Source: an uncultured beta proteobacterium (GTDB lineage: Bacteria > Pseudomonadota > Gammaproteobacteria > Burkholderiales > Rhodocyclaceae). From it: a stretch of 47,737 nt of DNA. The first letter of the stretch is position 1. Every line of letters starts with the position of its first letter. Under the pieces are notes generated by a model. The model was not told where the DNA came from. It searched no databases and saw only the letters and a list, made by a program, of their open reading frames with translations. Position numbers and translations under genes: made by a program. The DNA lies in the NCBI GenBank assembly GCA_903886975.1, contig CAISOB010000002.1, positions 1 to 47,737 of the forward strand. Direction: 5' to 3'. Below are positions 40,046 to 47,737 of the stretch, one piece after another.

Positions 40046-42256
40046 CTACTCCTGCTCACGGACAATGCGCACGACATCGGGAATGCGGCGCAGGCTGCGC
40101 ATCACCGTGGCCAGATGCGCGCGCGAAGACACCTGGACCAGGAAGTGCAATTCGGTACACAGACCCGGTTTACCCTTGTCCATGCTGACATGCTCGATAT
40201 TGACGCCAGCCTGCGATAGGCCGGTCGCAACCCGGCCAAGCACACCGGGGACATTCTTGGCGGTCACCATGATCCGAACGTCGAAAAGCTGCCCCGGATC
40301 CGGCTCCCAATCGACACGGATCCAGTTCTGCGGCTCGCTGTTGCGCAGTTTTCTCGCCACCTGACAAGCATGGGTGTGGATGCGCAGACCCTGGCCCTTG
40401 CGCAACAGGCCGGTGATCGGGTCGCCGGGAATCGGCTGGCAGCACGGCGCGAGCTGGATGGCCATGCCCTCGGTACCGCGGATGATCAGCGGGGTTGAAA
40501 CACTCGGCTCGGTTTGGAAAACTTCCTCATGCGCGACCAGACGGCGCGCCAGAACAGCGGCCAGGCTGCGGCCGAGGCCGATGTCGGCAAAAATTTCGCG
40601 CCGCGATTTCTTTCCCGAAACGCCGAGTACCCGCTCCCAGGCGGTCGCTGGAATCTCGGCCGGATTGACCCCCAGGGTTTGCAGCGCGTGATTGAGCATC
40701 TTCTCGCCGAGCGCACTTGAGCCATCCTGCTGCATGGCTTTGAGGAACTGGCGAATCTTGCTGCGTGCCCGACCGGTCTTGACGTAGGCGAGCCAGGCCG
40801 GATTGGGGTTGGCATGCGGCGCGGTGATGATTTCGACCTGATTGCCATTAGCCAGTTCGGCAGCGAGCGGGATCAACTCATGATCGATGCGGGCCGCAAC
40901 GCAGCGGTGCCCGATATCGGTATGCACGGCGTAGGCAAAATCGACAACCGTCGCGCCGCGCGGCAGCGCCAGAATCTTGCCTTTGGGCGTGAAGACATAG
41001 ACTTCGTCGGGGAAGAGATCGACTTTGACGTGTTCGAGAAACTCGGAAGAATCGCCGGCAGAGCTTTGCAGTTCGAGCAGCGACTGCAGCCACTTGTGCG
41101 TCTTGAGCTGCAGGTCGGCGCCGCTCTCCTCGCTGTCCTTGTAAAGCCAGTGCGAGGCGATTCCCTCTTCGGCCAAATGATGCATGCCCTGGGTGCGAAT
41201 CTGGATTTCGACCGGCGTGCCGTACGGGCCGATCAGCGTCGTATGCAAGGACTGGTAGCCATTGCCCTTGGGGATGGCGATGTAATCCTTGAATTTCCCA
41301 GGCACCGGCTTGTAGAGGGCATGCAGCGCGCCGAGCGTCAGATAACAGGTGGGCACGTCGCGAACGATGATACGGAAACCATATATGTCGAGTACTTGCG
41401 AGAAGGAGAGTTGTTTCTCGACCATCTTGTGATAAATCGAGAACAGGCTCTTCTCGCGGCCGAATACCCCGGCTTCGATATTCGCTTCGTGCAGCGTGCT
41501 GCGGATGCCGTCGAGGATCTTGGACAGCAGTTCGCGCCGATTGCCGCGCACCGCCTTGACCGCGCGCGTCAGGACCCGGAAGCGCATCGGGTGAATTTGC
41601 TTGAACGAAAGGTCCTCAAGCTGTCGCGAAATATTATTGAGGCCGAGCCGCGTGGCAATCGGCGCATAGATATCGAGCGTTTCCTGGGCGATGCGCCGGC
41701 GCTTTTCCGGGCGGACCGGGGCCATGGTCTGGAGGTTGTGCAAGCGGTCGGCAAGCTTGATCAGGACGATGCGCAGATCGCGCGCCATGGCCATCAGCAT
41801 TTTGCGGAAGTTCTCCGCCTGTGCGTCCTGATACGATTGGAACTCGATTTTTTCGAGCTTCGAAAGGCCATCGACGAGGTCGGCGACCTGTTTGCCAAAA
41901 CGCCGGGTGATTTCGGCTTTGGATACCGCCGTGTCCTCCATGACGTCGTGCAACAGGGCGGCGACGATGGCCTGCGCATCCATGCGCCAGTCGGCGAGTG
42001 CGCCGGCCACGGCCAGCGGATGGGTGATATAGGGTTCGCCCGAGAGCCGCTTCTGGCCGAGGTGCGCGCGTTCGCTGAAGCGGTAGGCCTCGACGATGAG
42101 GGCTATTTCGTCGGCATCGAGATAATTTAGCGAATCGACGAAAACCCGGTAAGCCGGATCTTCATTCTCATAGACTGCGTTCTCAGCCTTGAGTTGGGTG
42201 CCAGGAAGTTTGGCCGCAACCTTGCCAAGGTCGTCGGCCGTGGCGTCGGTTTCCAT
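40046..42256 (-). CDS. spoT: Bifunctional (p)ppGpp synthetase/hydrolase SpoT
   Basis: A 736-residue RelA/SpoT homologue. The hydrolase HD domain occupies about residues 60-230, with HLGQKRLSGEPYITHPLAVA, the HD pair in ALLHDVMEDTAV, and IKLADRLHNLQTM, so hydrolase activity should be intact. The synthetase domain (about 260-390) has GRRKS-like FGREKSLFSIYHKM and KDYIAIPKGNGYQSLHTTL. A TGS domain (EVYVFTPKGKILALPRGATVVDFAYAVH) and a C-terminal ACT domain (DVRIMVTAKNVPGVLGRV) follow. It controls the stringent response. The gmk-rpoZ-spoT order is a standard beta/gammaproteobacterial arrangement. Confidence 0.95.
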   Translation of the reverse strand: METDATADDLGKVAAKLPGTQLKAENAVYENEDPAYRVFVDSLNYLDADEIALIVEAYRFSERAHLGQKRLSGEPYITHPLAVAGALADWRMDAQAIVAALLHDVMEDTAVSKAEITRRFGKQVADLVDGLSKLEKIEFQSYQDAQAENFRKMLMAMARDLRIVLIKLADRLHNLQTMAPVRPEKRRRIAQETLDIYAPIATRLGLNNISRQLEDLSFKQIHPMRFRVLTRAVKAVRGNRRELLSKILDGIRSTLHEANIEAGVFGREKSLFSIYHKMVEKQLSFSQVLDIYGFRIIVRDVPTCYLTLGALHALYKPVPGKFKDYIAIPKGNGYQSLHTTLIGPYGTPVEIQIRTQGMHHLAEEGIASHWLYKDSEESGADLQLKTHKWLQSLLELQSSAGDSSEFLEHVKVDLFPDEVYVFTPKGKILALPRGATVVDFAYAVHTDIGHRCVAARIDHELIPLAAELANGNQVEIITAPHANPNPAWLAYVKTGRARSKIRQFLKAMQQDGSSALGEKMLNHALQTLGVNPAEIPATAWERVLGVSGKKSRREIFADIGLGRSLAAVLARRLVAHEEVFQTEPSVSTPLIIRGTEGMAIQLAPCCQPIPGDPITGLLRKGQGLRIHTHACQVARKLRNSEPQNWIRVDWEPDPGQLFDVRIMVTAKNVPGVLGRVATGLSQAGVNIEHVSMDKGKPGLCTELHFLVQVSSRAHLATVMRSLRRIPDVVRIVREQE

Positions 42257-42284
42257 GGCTCACCACGCGGCCCGCTGGTGTCGG

Positions 42285-42491
42285 TCAGGCGTGACCGCGG
42301 TTGAGAACTTCCAGACCGTACATCCCGAGCGCCAGTTCGCGCAGCGCGATGACCGTGGGCTTATCGCGGTCGGGATCGATCATCGGCGTTGCGCCGGCGG
42401 TGATCTGACGGGCGCGATAGGTCGCGGCCAGCGTCATCTGGAAGCGGTTCGGGATGCACTGCATGCAATCGTCTACGGTCACTCGTGCCAT
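42285..42491 (-). CDS. rpoZ: RNA polymerase omega subunit
   Basis: A 68-residue omega subunit: [30 protein letters not shown] contains the core VTVEDCL-xxxxNRFxLxxxAxxRARQ pattern, and [11 protein letters not shown] follows. It aids folding and assembly of the beta-prime subunit and mediates ppGpp binding. ATG 42491 gives the normal length; the frame is open to 42539 without similarity. It lies between gmk and spoT, placing a ppGpp target next to the ppGpp enzyme. Confidence 0.93.
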   Translation of the reverse strand: MARVTVDDCMQCIPNRFQMTLAATYRARQITAGATPMIDPDRDKPTVIALRELALGMYGLEVLNRGHA

Positions 42492-42510
42492 GTCTTTTTG
42501 TCCTGGTGAA

Positions 42511-43119
42511 TCAGAGTAATGATGCGAACAGCGCAGCATGCCGCTGGCGCTGGCTCGCGTATTCGAGGCGCGAGGCGCTGACCAAGGAAATCATGTCGCC
42601 GAGCGCTCGCTGCAAATCATCGTTGATAATAACATAGTCGAATTCATCCACATGCCTGATCTCTTCGCGGGCGGCGGCAATCCGCCTGGCGATGGTCGCC
42701 GCCGAATCGGTACCCCGGCTCGAAAGCCGATCTTCGAGCGCCTCGATCGAAGGCGGCAGAATGAACATCCCGATCGCCTGCGGGAAAGACTTGCGCACCT
42801 GCTGCGCACCCTGCCAGTCAATCTCGAGCAGGATGTCCCGGCCGGCGCTCATCTCGGCCTCGACCCAGCGTTTTGAAGTCCCATAATAATTTCCATGCAC
42901 CTGCGCCCACTCAAGAAATTCGCTCCGGCTCACGCTATCGACAAAATCGGCAACATCGACAAAATGATATTCGCGGCCGTCTTCTTCGCCAGGCCGCGGC
43001 GCCCGCGTCGTAGTCGAGATGGACAAGCGAATGCCGGGATCGTTCTCGAGCAGCAGGCGCACCAGCGTGGTTTTACCTGCCCCCGAAGGCGCTGCGACAA
43101 TGTAGAGATGGCCGGTCAT
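42511..43119 (-). CDS. gmk: Guanylate kinase
   Basis: A 202-residue guanylate kinase with the P-loop [17 protein letters not shown] near residue 8, the GMP-binding [21 protein letters not shown] near residue 35 and [14 protein letters not shown] near residue 69, and [15 protein letters not shown] near residue 93. It phosphorylates GMP to GDP for nucleotide supply and for (p)ppGpp synthesis. It is the first gene of the gmk-rpoZ-spoT run on the minus strand and diverges from a small secreted protein gene. Confidence 0.95.
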   Translation of the reverse strand: MTGHLYIVAAPSGAGKTTLVRLLLENDPGIRLSISTTTRAPRPGEEDGREYHFVDVADFVDSVSRSEFLEWAQVHGNYYGTSKRWVEAEMSAGRDILLEIDWQGAQQVRKSFPQAIGMFILPPSIEALEDRLSSRGTDSAATIARRIAAAREEIRHVDEFDYVIINDDLQRALGDMISLVSASRLEYASQRQRHAALFASLL

Positions 43120-43244
43120 GGTCGGCGAAATTTACTGTGAATTGGAGTCCGAATTGTACCCGCGAAATCCCTGTCCTAGACGACACCGCCCATTAGGACG
43201 AGAATTGCAGCATTGCTGCGTTTCGTAATCCGGGAGATTCGATC

Positions 43245-43595
43245 TTGTCAAAAATGCCACTGCGATTCCGGTTTCTTGTGCTCACCGCCCTGCTTGCCGC
43301 GCCCGCCGCAGCGGCCCCCGTTAGGTTTGTTGGCTTCGATGACATGTCATGCCGCGCCTGGGTGCAATCCAAACAGGATGCCGACCAGCGCAAGCTTTAC
43401 ATCGCCTGGGTACGCGGCGTACTGACCGGGCATAACTATGCGCGCCAGAGCCAGCAGGTCTCGGTGGTGTCGAGCGGCACGATCGAGAATTTCGTCGACC
43501 GCTACTGCGCGGAGAAACCGCTTGGCGACTTTGGCGAAGCCGCGTTACGCATGAGCGACGCGTTTTCAGGACGTAACGAAGCGATAACCAAGTAA
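43245..43595 (+). CDS. Small secreted protein of unknown function
   Basis: A 116-residue protein with a signal peptide (about 24 residues, cleaving near AAAA-PVRF). The mature part has two cysteines, in DDMSCRAWVQS and DRYCAEKPL, likely disulfide-bonded in the periplasm, and the helix YIAWVRGVLTGHN. The two-Cys layout with a WVxGxLTG-like segment is loosely like HdeA or Rap1a/Tai proteins, but I cannot assign a function. Start TTG 43245 is preferred because GGGAG (43232-43236) lies eight bases before it; ATG 43254 is 17 bases away. Confidence 0.65.
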   Translation: MSKMPLRFRFLVLTALLAAPAAAAPVRFVGFDDMSCRAWVQSKQDADQRKLYIAWVRGVLTGHNYARQSQQVSVVSSGTIENFVDRYCAEKPLGDFGEAALRMSDAFSGRNEAITK

Positions 43596-43637
43596 CATCG
43601 CCCCCAACTGCGGCTAACCAAGCCCATGCGGGCTGAC

Positions 43638-43669
43638 CGAAAGCGCCCCGAATTAACGGGGCGCTTTCG
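43638..43669. terminator. Bidirectional intrinsic terminator
   Basis: CGAAAGCGCCCCG (43638-43650) and CGGGGCGCTTTCG (43657-43669) form a perfect 13-bp stem with loop AATTAA, between the convergent stops at 43595 and 43688. The stem base is A/T-rich on both sides, so it can act in both directions. Confidence 0.85.
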
Positions 43670-43687
43670 TGATGGAAAGATGGAAGA

Positions 43688-44128
43688 CTATTGAATACGG
43701 ACTGCCTGGCGAGCCAGCAGTTTCCATTGGCCACCCTGCTTCTTCCACAATTGCAATACCTTCAGGTTGACCTTGCCGGCTTCCTTGCCCTTGTCATGCG
43801 TGTCGCCGCTCAGAATATGGCGAATGATGGCCGTATCGCCGACCACTTTGACGGTTTGTTCGGTAATCGTGATCGACAGGAAATCCGAGACGCCGGTCAT
43901 CAAATCATCGACAAACACCGCCTTGGTGTTAAGCGCGCCATTGGAATGGCCATAGCTCAGTTCCTCCCAAAGCAGTGCGCTGAGCTTGGCCTTGTCGGGA
44001 TCGACCATCTGAACGCGCAGCTTTTCGGCAGCAGCGGTTACGGCAGCGACTTCATCTTTGGCAAAGGTGGCGGGAGCGAACCCGACCAAGGAGCAAAGAG
44101 AAACGATGAGAAAGATTCTTTTAAACAT
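43688..44128 (-). CDS. Secreted NTF2-like (DUF4440-type) protein
   Basis: A 146-residue protein with a signal peptide (MFKRIFLIVSLCSLVGFAPATFA, cleaving near residue 23) and a cystatin/NTF2-like domain. Features typical of DUF4440/SnoaL-like folds are the N-terminal helix VAAVTAAAEKLRVQMVDPDKAKL, WEELSYGHSNGALNTKAVFVDDL, and the strand pattern VKVVGDTAIIRHILSGD then VLQLWKKQGGQWKLLARQA. Such proteins bind small hydrophobic ligands or act as isomerases; the role here is unknown. It converges on the small secreted protein gene and diverges from the LacI-type regulator. Confidence 0.75.
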   Translation of the reverse strand: MFKRIFLIVSLCSLVGFAPATFAKDEVAAVTAAAEKLRVQMVDPDKAKLSALLWEELSYGHSNGALNTKAVFVDDLMTGVSDFLSITITEQTVKVVGDTAIIRHILSGDTHDKGKEAGKVNLKVLQLWKKQGGQWKLLARQAVRIQ

Positions 44129-44407
44129 GACGACCCTTCCTTTTGGTGACTTAAATTGAATAGGAATTCACATAAGCAGCACCGACGCATCGTATTGATT
44201 TTATCTTATCGGCCTGACCATCTTACCAATATCGCGCAGTATTCGCAATCCGAATCGCCTGAAATTGGTAAGGCCCCTAGCGACCGAGTATCTAATTCTT
44301 TGCCTGCGTGCAGCGTTCGGTCGACCGTTTTCACGAACGCCGATAGCGATTCCTCGCTGGCCGGACGAGTCGCCGGCGGGTCCGCCAAACAATTTGCCTT
44401 TTCGGGC

Positions 44408-44436
44408 TTGACAGAAGTCTTTGCGCTCAACATAAT
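44408..44436 (+). promoter_or_regulatory. Promoter of LacI-type regulator
   Basis: TTGACA (44408-44413), a 17-base spacer and CATAAT (44431-44436) form a strong sigma-70 promoter. The start of transcription would fall at or inside the operator at 44443-44454. Confidence 0.65.
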
Positions 44437-44442
44437 ATTTGT

Positions 44443-44454
44443 GTAAACGTTTCC
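44443..44454. promoter_or_regulatory. LacI-family operator
   Basis: GTAAACGTTTCC has the perfect palindromic core AAACGTTT with a central CG, the usual form of a LacI/GalR-family operator. It sits just after the -10 element and 15 bases before the lacI-type start codon, so autorepression is likely. Confidence 0.65.
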
Positions 44455-44469
44455 TTAGCCGGACATTCA

Positions 44470-45573
44470 ATGCCGTCGACGGTGTCAAAATCCCGAAAGT
44501 CGGTGACGATCAAAGACGTGGCGAACAAGGCCGGGACTTCCATTGCCACGGTTTCGTATGTCTTCAGCAATGCCGAACGCTACCTGCGCCCGGCGCTTCG
44601 CGAACGGGTCCTCAAGGCGGCGGCGGAAATCGGCTATGTGAAGAACGCGGCAGCGAGCAGCATCAAGGGCAAGCGCCGCGGCATCCTCGCCGTCGTCGTT
44701 GCGCAGTTCGGCAATACCTTTTTCACCCGCATGTGCGTCGAGATCGTCTCGATTGCCCGACAGGAGGGCTATGTCGTGACGCTGTGCAACAGCGACGAAG
44801 ATCCGGCGCAGGAGCGCATTATTCTCGAGCGCCTGGTGGCCCAGCGCATCGACGGCTGCATCCTGTCCCCGGCGCTATCGCTCGAAAGCAACACAGCCCT
44901 GCTGCAGCGGCACCACATTCCTTACGTGATCCTTGAACGCTCATTTCCGGCGTCTGCCACACGGCATAACTTTGTCGGCCATGACAACTTCCAGTCCGGG
45001 TACCTGGCGACGCGACATCTGCTCGCCGCCGGTCATCGCCGGATTGCCTTCGTCGGCTGGGACTCCCCGATTCCAAATGTGTGCGAGCGCGTCGATGGCT
45101 ATCGCGCGGCCTTGCGCGAGTACGGCCTAACAGATAAGCACGAAACGATCGTCAACGGCGAACTCTCGGAAGCGGCCGGCTGGCGGATGGCGGCGCAACT
45201 CACGGGCAGCGCTTGCACGGCGATCGTTCTAGGGCATCACGATATCGCCAAGGGCGCTTTACTTTACCTTCAGCACCAGGGTATGCGCTGGCCCGGCGAT
45301 CTTTCATTGGTCGTCATCGGTACGCCGGAATGGGCCGGCGTCCTGAGTCCGCGGCTGACCTGTATCGAACGCCCGGAACATCAAATGGCGGTGGCAGCGG
45401 CATCGCTGCTGCTTGAAAACATCAGCAATCCAAACAAACAGCCGATTCAGCGGATGTTTACCTCGACCGTAATCGAAGGCGATTCAGTCGGCAAATCTGA
45501 AACTCATGACCAACGGCGGCAGTCGCTGCGCAGTCGCACCGCTGTCTCGCAAGGAAAGGCATCACTAAGATGA
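44470..45573 (+). CDS. LacI-family transcriptional regulator
   Basis: A 367-residue LacI/GalR regulator. The N-terminal DNA-binding domain VTIKDVANKAGTSIATVSYVFSNAERYLRPALRERVLKAAAEIGYV shows the helix-turn-helix and hinge, and a periplasmic-binding-like effector domain follows from about residue 65 (GILAVVVAQFGNTFFTRMC; DGCILSPAL; FVGHDNFQSGYLATRHLLAAGHRRIAFVG). Its ligand is presumably a sugar or sugar acid. ATG 44470 has only a weak ribosome site. The stop overlaps the next start (ATGA at 45570-45573), so it is co-transcribed with the oxidoreductase and probably controls this operon through the operator at 44443-44454. Confidence 0.92.
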   Translation: MPSTVSKSRKSVTIKDVANKAGTSIATVSYVFSNAERYLRPALRERVLKAAAEIGYVKNAAASSIKGKRRGILAVVVAQFGNTFFTRMCVEIVSIARQEGYVVTLCNSDEDPAQERIILERLVAQRIDGCILSPALSLESNTALLQRHHIPYVILERSFPASATRHNFVGHDNFQSGYLATRHLLAAGHRRIAFVGWDSPIPNVCERVDGYRAALREYGLTDKHETIVNGELSEAAGWRMAAQLTGSACTAIVLGHHDIAKGALLYLQHQGMRWPGDLSLVVIGTPEWAGVLSPRLTCIERPEHQMAVAAASLLLENISNPNKQPIQRMFTSTVIEGDSVGKSETHDQRRQSLRSRTAVSQGKASLR

Positions 45574-46631
45574 CTGATTCAAATACCATCGGTTTTGGTC
45601 TGGTCGGCGCAGGCATGATCGCCAATTACCACGCCAAGGCGATCAAGGCGCTCGCCGCCAAGCTCAATATCCGTTTGGTCGGGGTCCTCGGACTGACGGC
45701 GGAGGAGGCCGTGCAGTTCGCGCAAAAGCATGAATTGCCCGTCCATACCGACGATCCAGCGATCTTCTTCGCCCGTTCCGATATTCAGGTAGTGTGTATC
45801 GTCACGCCGAGCGGCGCGCATCTCGGGCCCGCCCTTCAAGCCATTGGCGCCGGCAAGCACTTGATTGTTGAAAAGCCGCTCGAGATCACTGTCGAGCGCG
45901 TCGACGCGCTCCTTGATGCGGCAAGCCGGGCAGGGGTCAAAGTCGCGGCAATCTTCCAGGCGCGATTTTCGGCGGGGGCGCGCGCCGTCAAGGAGGCGAT
46001 CGACGCCGGTCGTTTCGGTCGCCTCTGCCTGTGCAGCGCCTACGTCAAGTGGCATCGCACGGCCCAGTATTACAACGGCTGGAAAGGCACGCTGGCGCTC
46101 GATGGCGGCGGCGCAGTGATCAATCAGGCGATCCACGCGGTCGATCTGCTGCAGTGGCTTGCCGGCATGCCCGCCGAAGTCTTTGCCTGGAAGACGCGCC
46201 GTGTTCATCTCGGCATCGAAGCGGAGGACACAGCGTGTGCGGCACTTAAATTTGCCAGCGGCGCGCTCGGCACGATCGAAGCAACGACCGCAGCGTATCC
46301 GGGCTGGGAGCGGCGCATCGAAATCTGCGGCGAACTCGGCTCAGCGGCGATCGAGGACGATCGCATCGTCCGCTGGGATTTTCGCGACGCCCGGCCGGAA
46401 GACGCCGCGTTACGCGCCCTGGGCGCGAGCGCGGGTGCCGGCTCCGGCGCCGCGGCACCCGATCAGATCAGCTTCGAGGGGCATCAGAAGCAGATCGAGG
46501 ACATGGTCCTCGCTTTGCGCGGCAATACGCCCTTGCTGATTGACGGTCGGCAGGCGCGCAACACCGTCGCGCTGGTTCGCGCAATCTACGAGTCGGCGGG
46601 GAGCGGGGCAGTCGTTAAATTGGCCGGTTAG
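45570..46631 (+). CDS. Gfo/Idh/MocA-family oxidoreductase
   Basis: A 353-residue NAD(P)-dependent sugar dehydrogenase. The nucleotide-binding domain has GFGLVGAGMIANYHAKAIKA near residue 8 and the family motif EKPLEI near residue 97 (catalytic Lys). The C-terminal sheet domain has GGGAVINQAIHAVDLLQWLAGMP near residue 175, with the Asn-x3-His-x3-Asp arrangement typical of this family. D-apiose dehydrogenase, inositol dehydrogenase and many sugar or aldonolactone oxidoreductases belong here; the substrate cannot be chosen. It is translationally coupled to lacI and followed 96 bases later by a TctC-type gene, which suggests it acts on a ligand imported by that system. Confidence 0.9.
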   Translation: MTDSNTIGFGLVGAGMIANYHAKAIKALAAKLNIRLVGVLGLTAEEAVQFAQKHELPVHTDDPAIFFARSDIQVVCIVTPSGAHLGPALQAIGAGKHLIVEKPLEITVERVDALLDAASRAGVKVAAIFQARFSAGARAVKEAIDAGRFGRLCLCSAYVKWHRTAQYYNGWKGTLALDGGGAVINQAIHAVDLLQWLAGMPAEVFAWKTRRVHLGIEAEDTACAALKFASGALGTIEATTAAYPGWERRIEICGELGSAAIEDDRIVRWDFRDARPEDAALRALGASAGAGSGAAAPDQISFEGHQKQIEDMVLALRGNTPLLIDGRQARNTVALVRAIYESAGSGAVVKLAG

Positions 46632-46727
46632 CGTCACGATCCGATTTGACCGCGGATGTCACGCTTGCAGGACCTGTTTATTGATTTACGTTCCACCCGA
46701 GCAACCCAAAACAACCAAGGAGGCAAC

Positions 46728-47737
46728 ATGAACAAGCAGCGTATTCTCAAAGGCCTGACAGTACTGGCTCTGGCATTTGCCATCAGCACGCCGGCGACGG
46801 CACAGCAATGGAAACCGGCAAGACCGATCAACCTGATCGTCCCCTGGGCGGCCGGCGGCTCGACCGATCAGATCACCCGCGTCACGGCGGCCGAGCTTGA
46901 AAAAGCGTTGGGCCAGACGGTGGTCATCATCAATCAGCCCGGCGCATCCGGATCGATCGGAACGAAGAGCGCGCTCGACGCCACCAAGGACGGCTACACG
47001 TGGACAGCAGGCGCCGCGCAGGACTTGGGCGCTTACGAAACTCTGGGTTCGCTCAAGACGCGCATCACCGACTGGCACCTTTTCCTGACGGTCGCGAACA
47101 TTCAGGTGCTCAGCGTGAATCCCAAGACCCCGTACAAGGATGCCAAGGAACTGCTGGCGGCGATGAAGGCACAGCCGGAAAAGATCTCGGTGGCAACTGC
47201 CGGCGTGACCTCAGCGGGTCACAGCGCAATGGATTTGATCGCCAAGGCGGCGGGCGTCAAGTACCGCCACGTCACCTATGACGGCGGCAACCCGGCGGTG
47301 GTCGCGACGGTGGCCGGCGAAGCCGAAGTCACAACGCAATTGGCCGTTGAGCAGGCCGACATGATTCGCGGCAAGCGGCTCCTGCCGCTGGCAACGGTCA
47401 GCGACAAGCCGCTCGAACTCGAAGGCTTTGGCACCATTCCGCCGCTGTCGCAAACGATTCCCGGCTTTGTCGCCCCGGCCAACTACTTCGGTATCTTCAT
47501 TCCCCAGGGTGTGCCAGACGAGGTGATCAAGTCCGTGCAAAAAATCTGGGACGAAAAAATCTCGAAGAGCGAAGCCATCAAGAGTTATGCCACGAGCCGC
47601 GGCGCGCTGTTTGCACCGACCTCCGGCGAAGCCGCGCAAAAGGCCGCGTTCCCGGCGGTCCAGGCCAATGCCTGGATGCTGTTCGATAGCGGCAAGGCCA
47701 AGGTTTCGCCCGACACCGTCGGTATTCCGAAGCCCTG
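46728..47737 (+). CDS. TctC-type substrate-binding protein, cut at window end
   Basis: A second Bug-family TTT binding protein, with 336 codons visible and no stop before the window ends. A signal peptide covers about 25 residues (cleavage near ATA-QQ), and the mature start WKPARPINLIVPWAAGGSTDQITRV is typical. Later segments are VVIINQPGASGSIGTKSALDATKDGYT and YRHVTYDGGNPAVVATVAGEAEVTT. At this length it must be within a few residues of its end; the last codons read KP, so a stop probably follows at once. AAGGAGG lies seven bases before the ATG. tctA/tctB partners, if any, are beyond the window. It is clearly different from the tctC at 30360. Confidence 0.9.
   Translation, partial: MNKQRILKGLTVLALAFAISTPATAQQWKPARPINLIVPWAAGGSTDQITRVTAAELEKALGQTVVIINQPGASGSIGTKSALDATKDGYTWTAGAAQDLGAYETLGSLKTRITDWHLFLTVANIQVLSVNPKTPYKDAKELLAAMKAQPEKISVATAGVTSAGHSAMDLIAKAAGVKYRHVTYDGGNPAVVATVAGEAEVTTQLAVEQADMIRGKRLLPLATVSDKPLELEGFGTIPPLSQTIPGFVAPANYFGIFIPQGVPDEVIKSVQKIWDEKISKSEAIKSYATSRGALFAPTSGEAAQKAAFPAVQANAWMLFDSGKAKVSPDTVGIPKP

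Larger units (their letters stand above)
44129..44469. other. 341-base divergent spacer before lacI-type gene
   Basis: No gene is visible. The right end carries the lacI-type promoter and operator described separately. The left part is AT-rich near 44150-44220 and should hold the promoter of the NTF2-like gene on the minus strand, though I cannot point to clear hexamers. Confidence 0.45.

Noticed and set aside
1..47737. Mobile elements, CRISPR arrays, toxin-antitoxin or defence systems
   Set aside because: No transposase, integrase, evenly spaced repeats or defence-family protein was found on either strand; the repeats seen are single hairpins or operator-like pairs.

Overview
The window is GC-rich chromosomal DNA with dense, short-spaced genes. 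The gmk-rpoZ-spoT order, a four-subunit fumarate reductase (frdABCD), two tripartite tricarboxylate (TctC-type) binding proteins and many sugar-acid enzymes suggest a betaproteobacterium, possibly of the Rhodocyclales type and able to respire anaerobically on fumarate. This placement is inferred from gene content; there is no rRNA or other marker that would settle it. I see no tRNA, rRNA, insertion sequence, phage gene or CRISPR array.

Layout. (1) 426-6632: an ArsB/SLC13-type anion permease, an MFS exporter, a GarR-like tartronate semialdehyde reductase and the KefF-KefC potassium efflux pair. (2) 6961-12892, plus strand: a YtfQ-YtfR-YtfT-YjfF-like sugar ABC importer, a SAM methyltransferase and a ribose-5-phosphate isomerase B. 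Its promoter overlaps a perfect 12-bp inverted repeat. (3) 12927-20693, minus strand: a sugar-acid catabolic set reading 2-hydroxyacid dehydrogenase, MFS permease, DenD-like dehydrogenase, xylose-isomerase-like TIM barrel, beta-hydroxyacid dehydrogenase, Asp/Glu-racemase-like protein, second TIM-barrel isomerase and VOC protein, with a divergent LysR regulator at 20846. (4) 21817-28395: a tetrulose-phosphate module. A DXR-II/DRL-type oxidoreductase diverges from a GntR gene, and an L-erythrulose-kinase-like DAK, a TPI-family isomerase and an RpiB-family isomerase (LerK-LerI-DerI order) diverge from a SorC/EryD-like regulator. (5) 28410-34363: a GntR regulator divergent from pdxA2, tctC-tctB-tctA and a beta-hydroxyacid dehydrogenase. 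(6) 34457-43595: housekeeping genes frdDCBA, tatD, dadA, spoT, rpoZ and gmk, then two small secreted proteins. (7) 44470-47737: LacI regulator, Gfo/Idh/MocA oxidoreductase and a second TctC binding protein cut by the window end.

How it fits together. At least four importers (one ABC, one MFS, one full TctABC, one TctC whose partners are outside the window) feed enzymes typical of four- and five-carbon sugars and sugar acids. The clearest pathway is L-erythrulose to L-erythrulose-1-phosphate to D-erythrulose-4-phosphate to D-erythrose-4-phosphate, encoded at 24141-27237. The most novel parts are the minus-strand sugar-acid operon at 12927-20693, which has no recognisable kinase or aldolase and matches no pathway I know as a whole, and the DRL-type reductoisomerase homologue placed beside the erythrulose genes. 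Each set has its own regulator (LysR, GntR, SorC, GntR, LacI), and several intergenic regions carry readable operator-like repeats.
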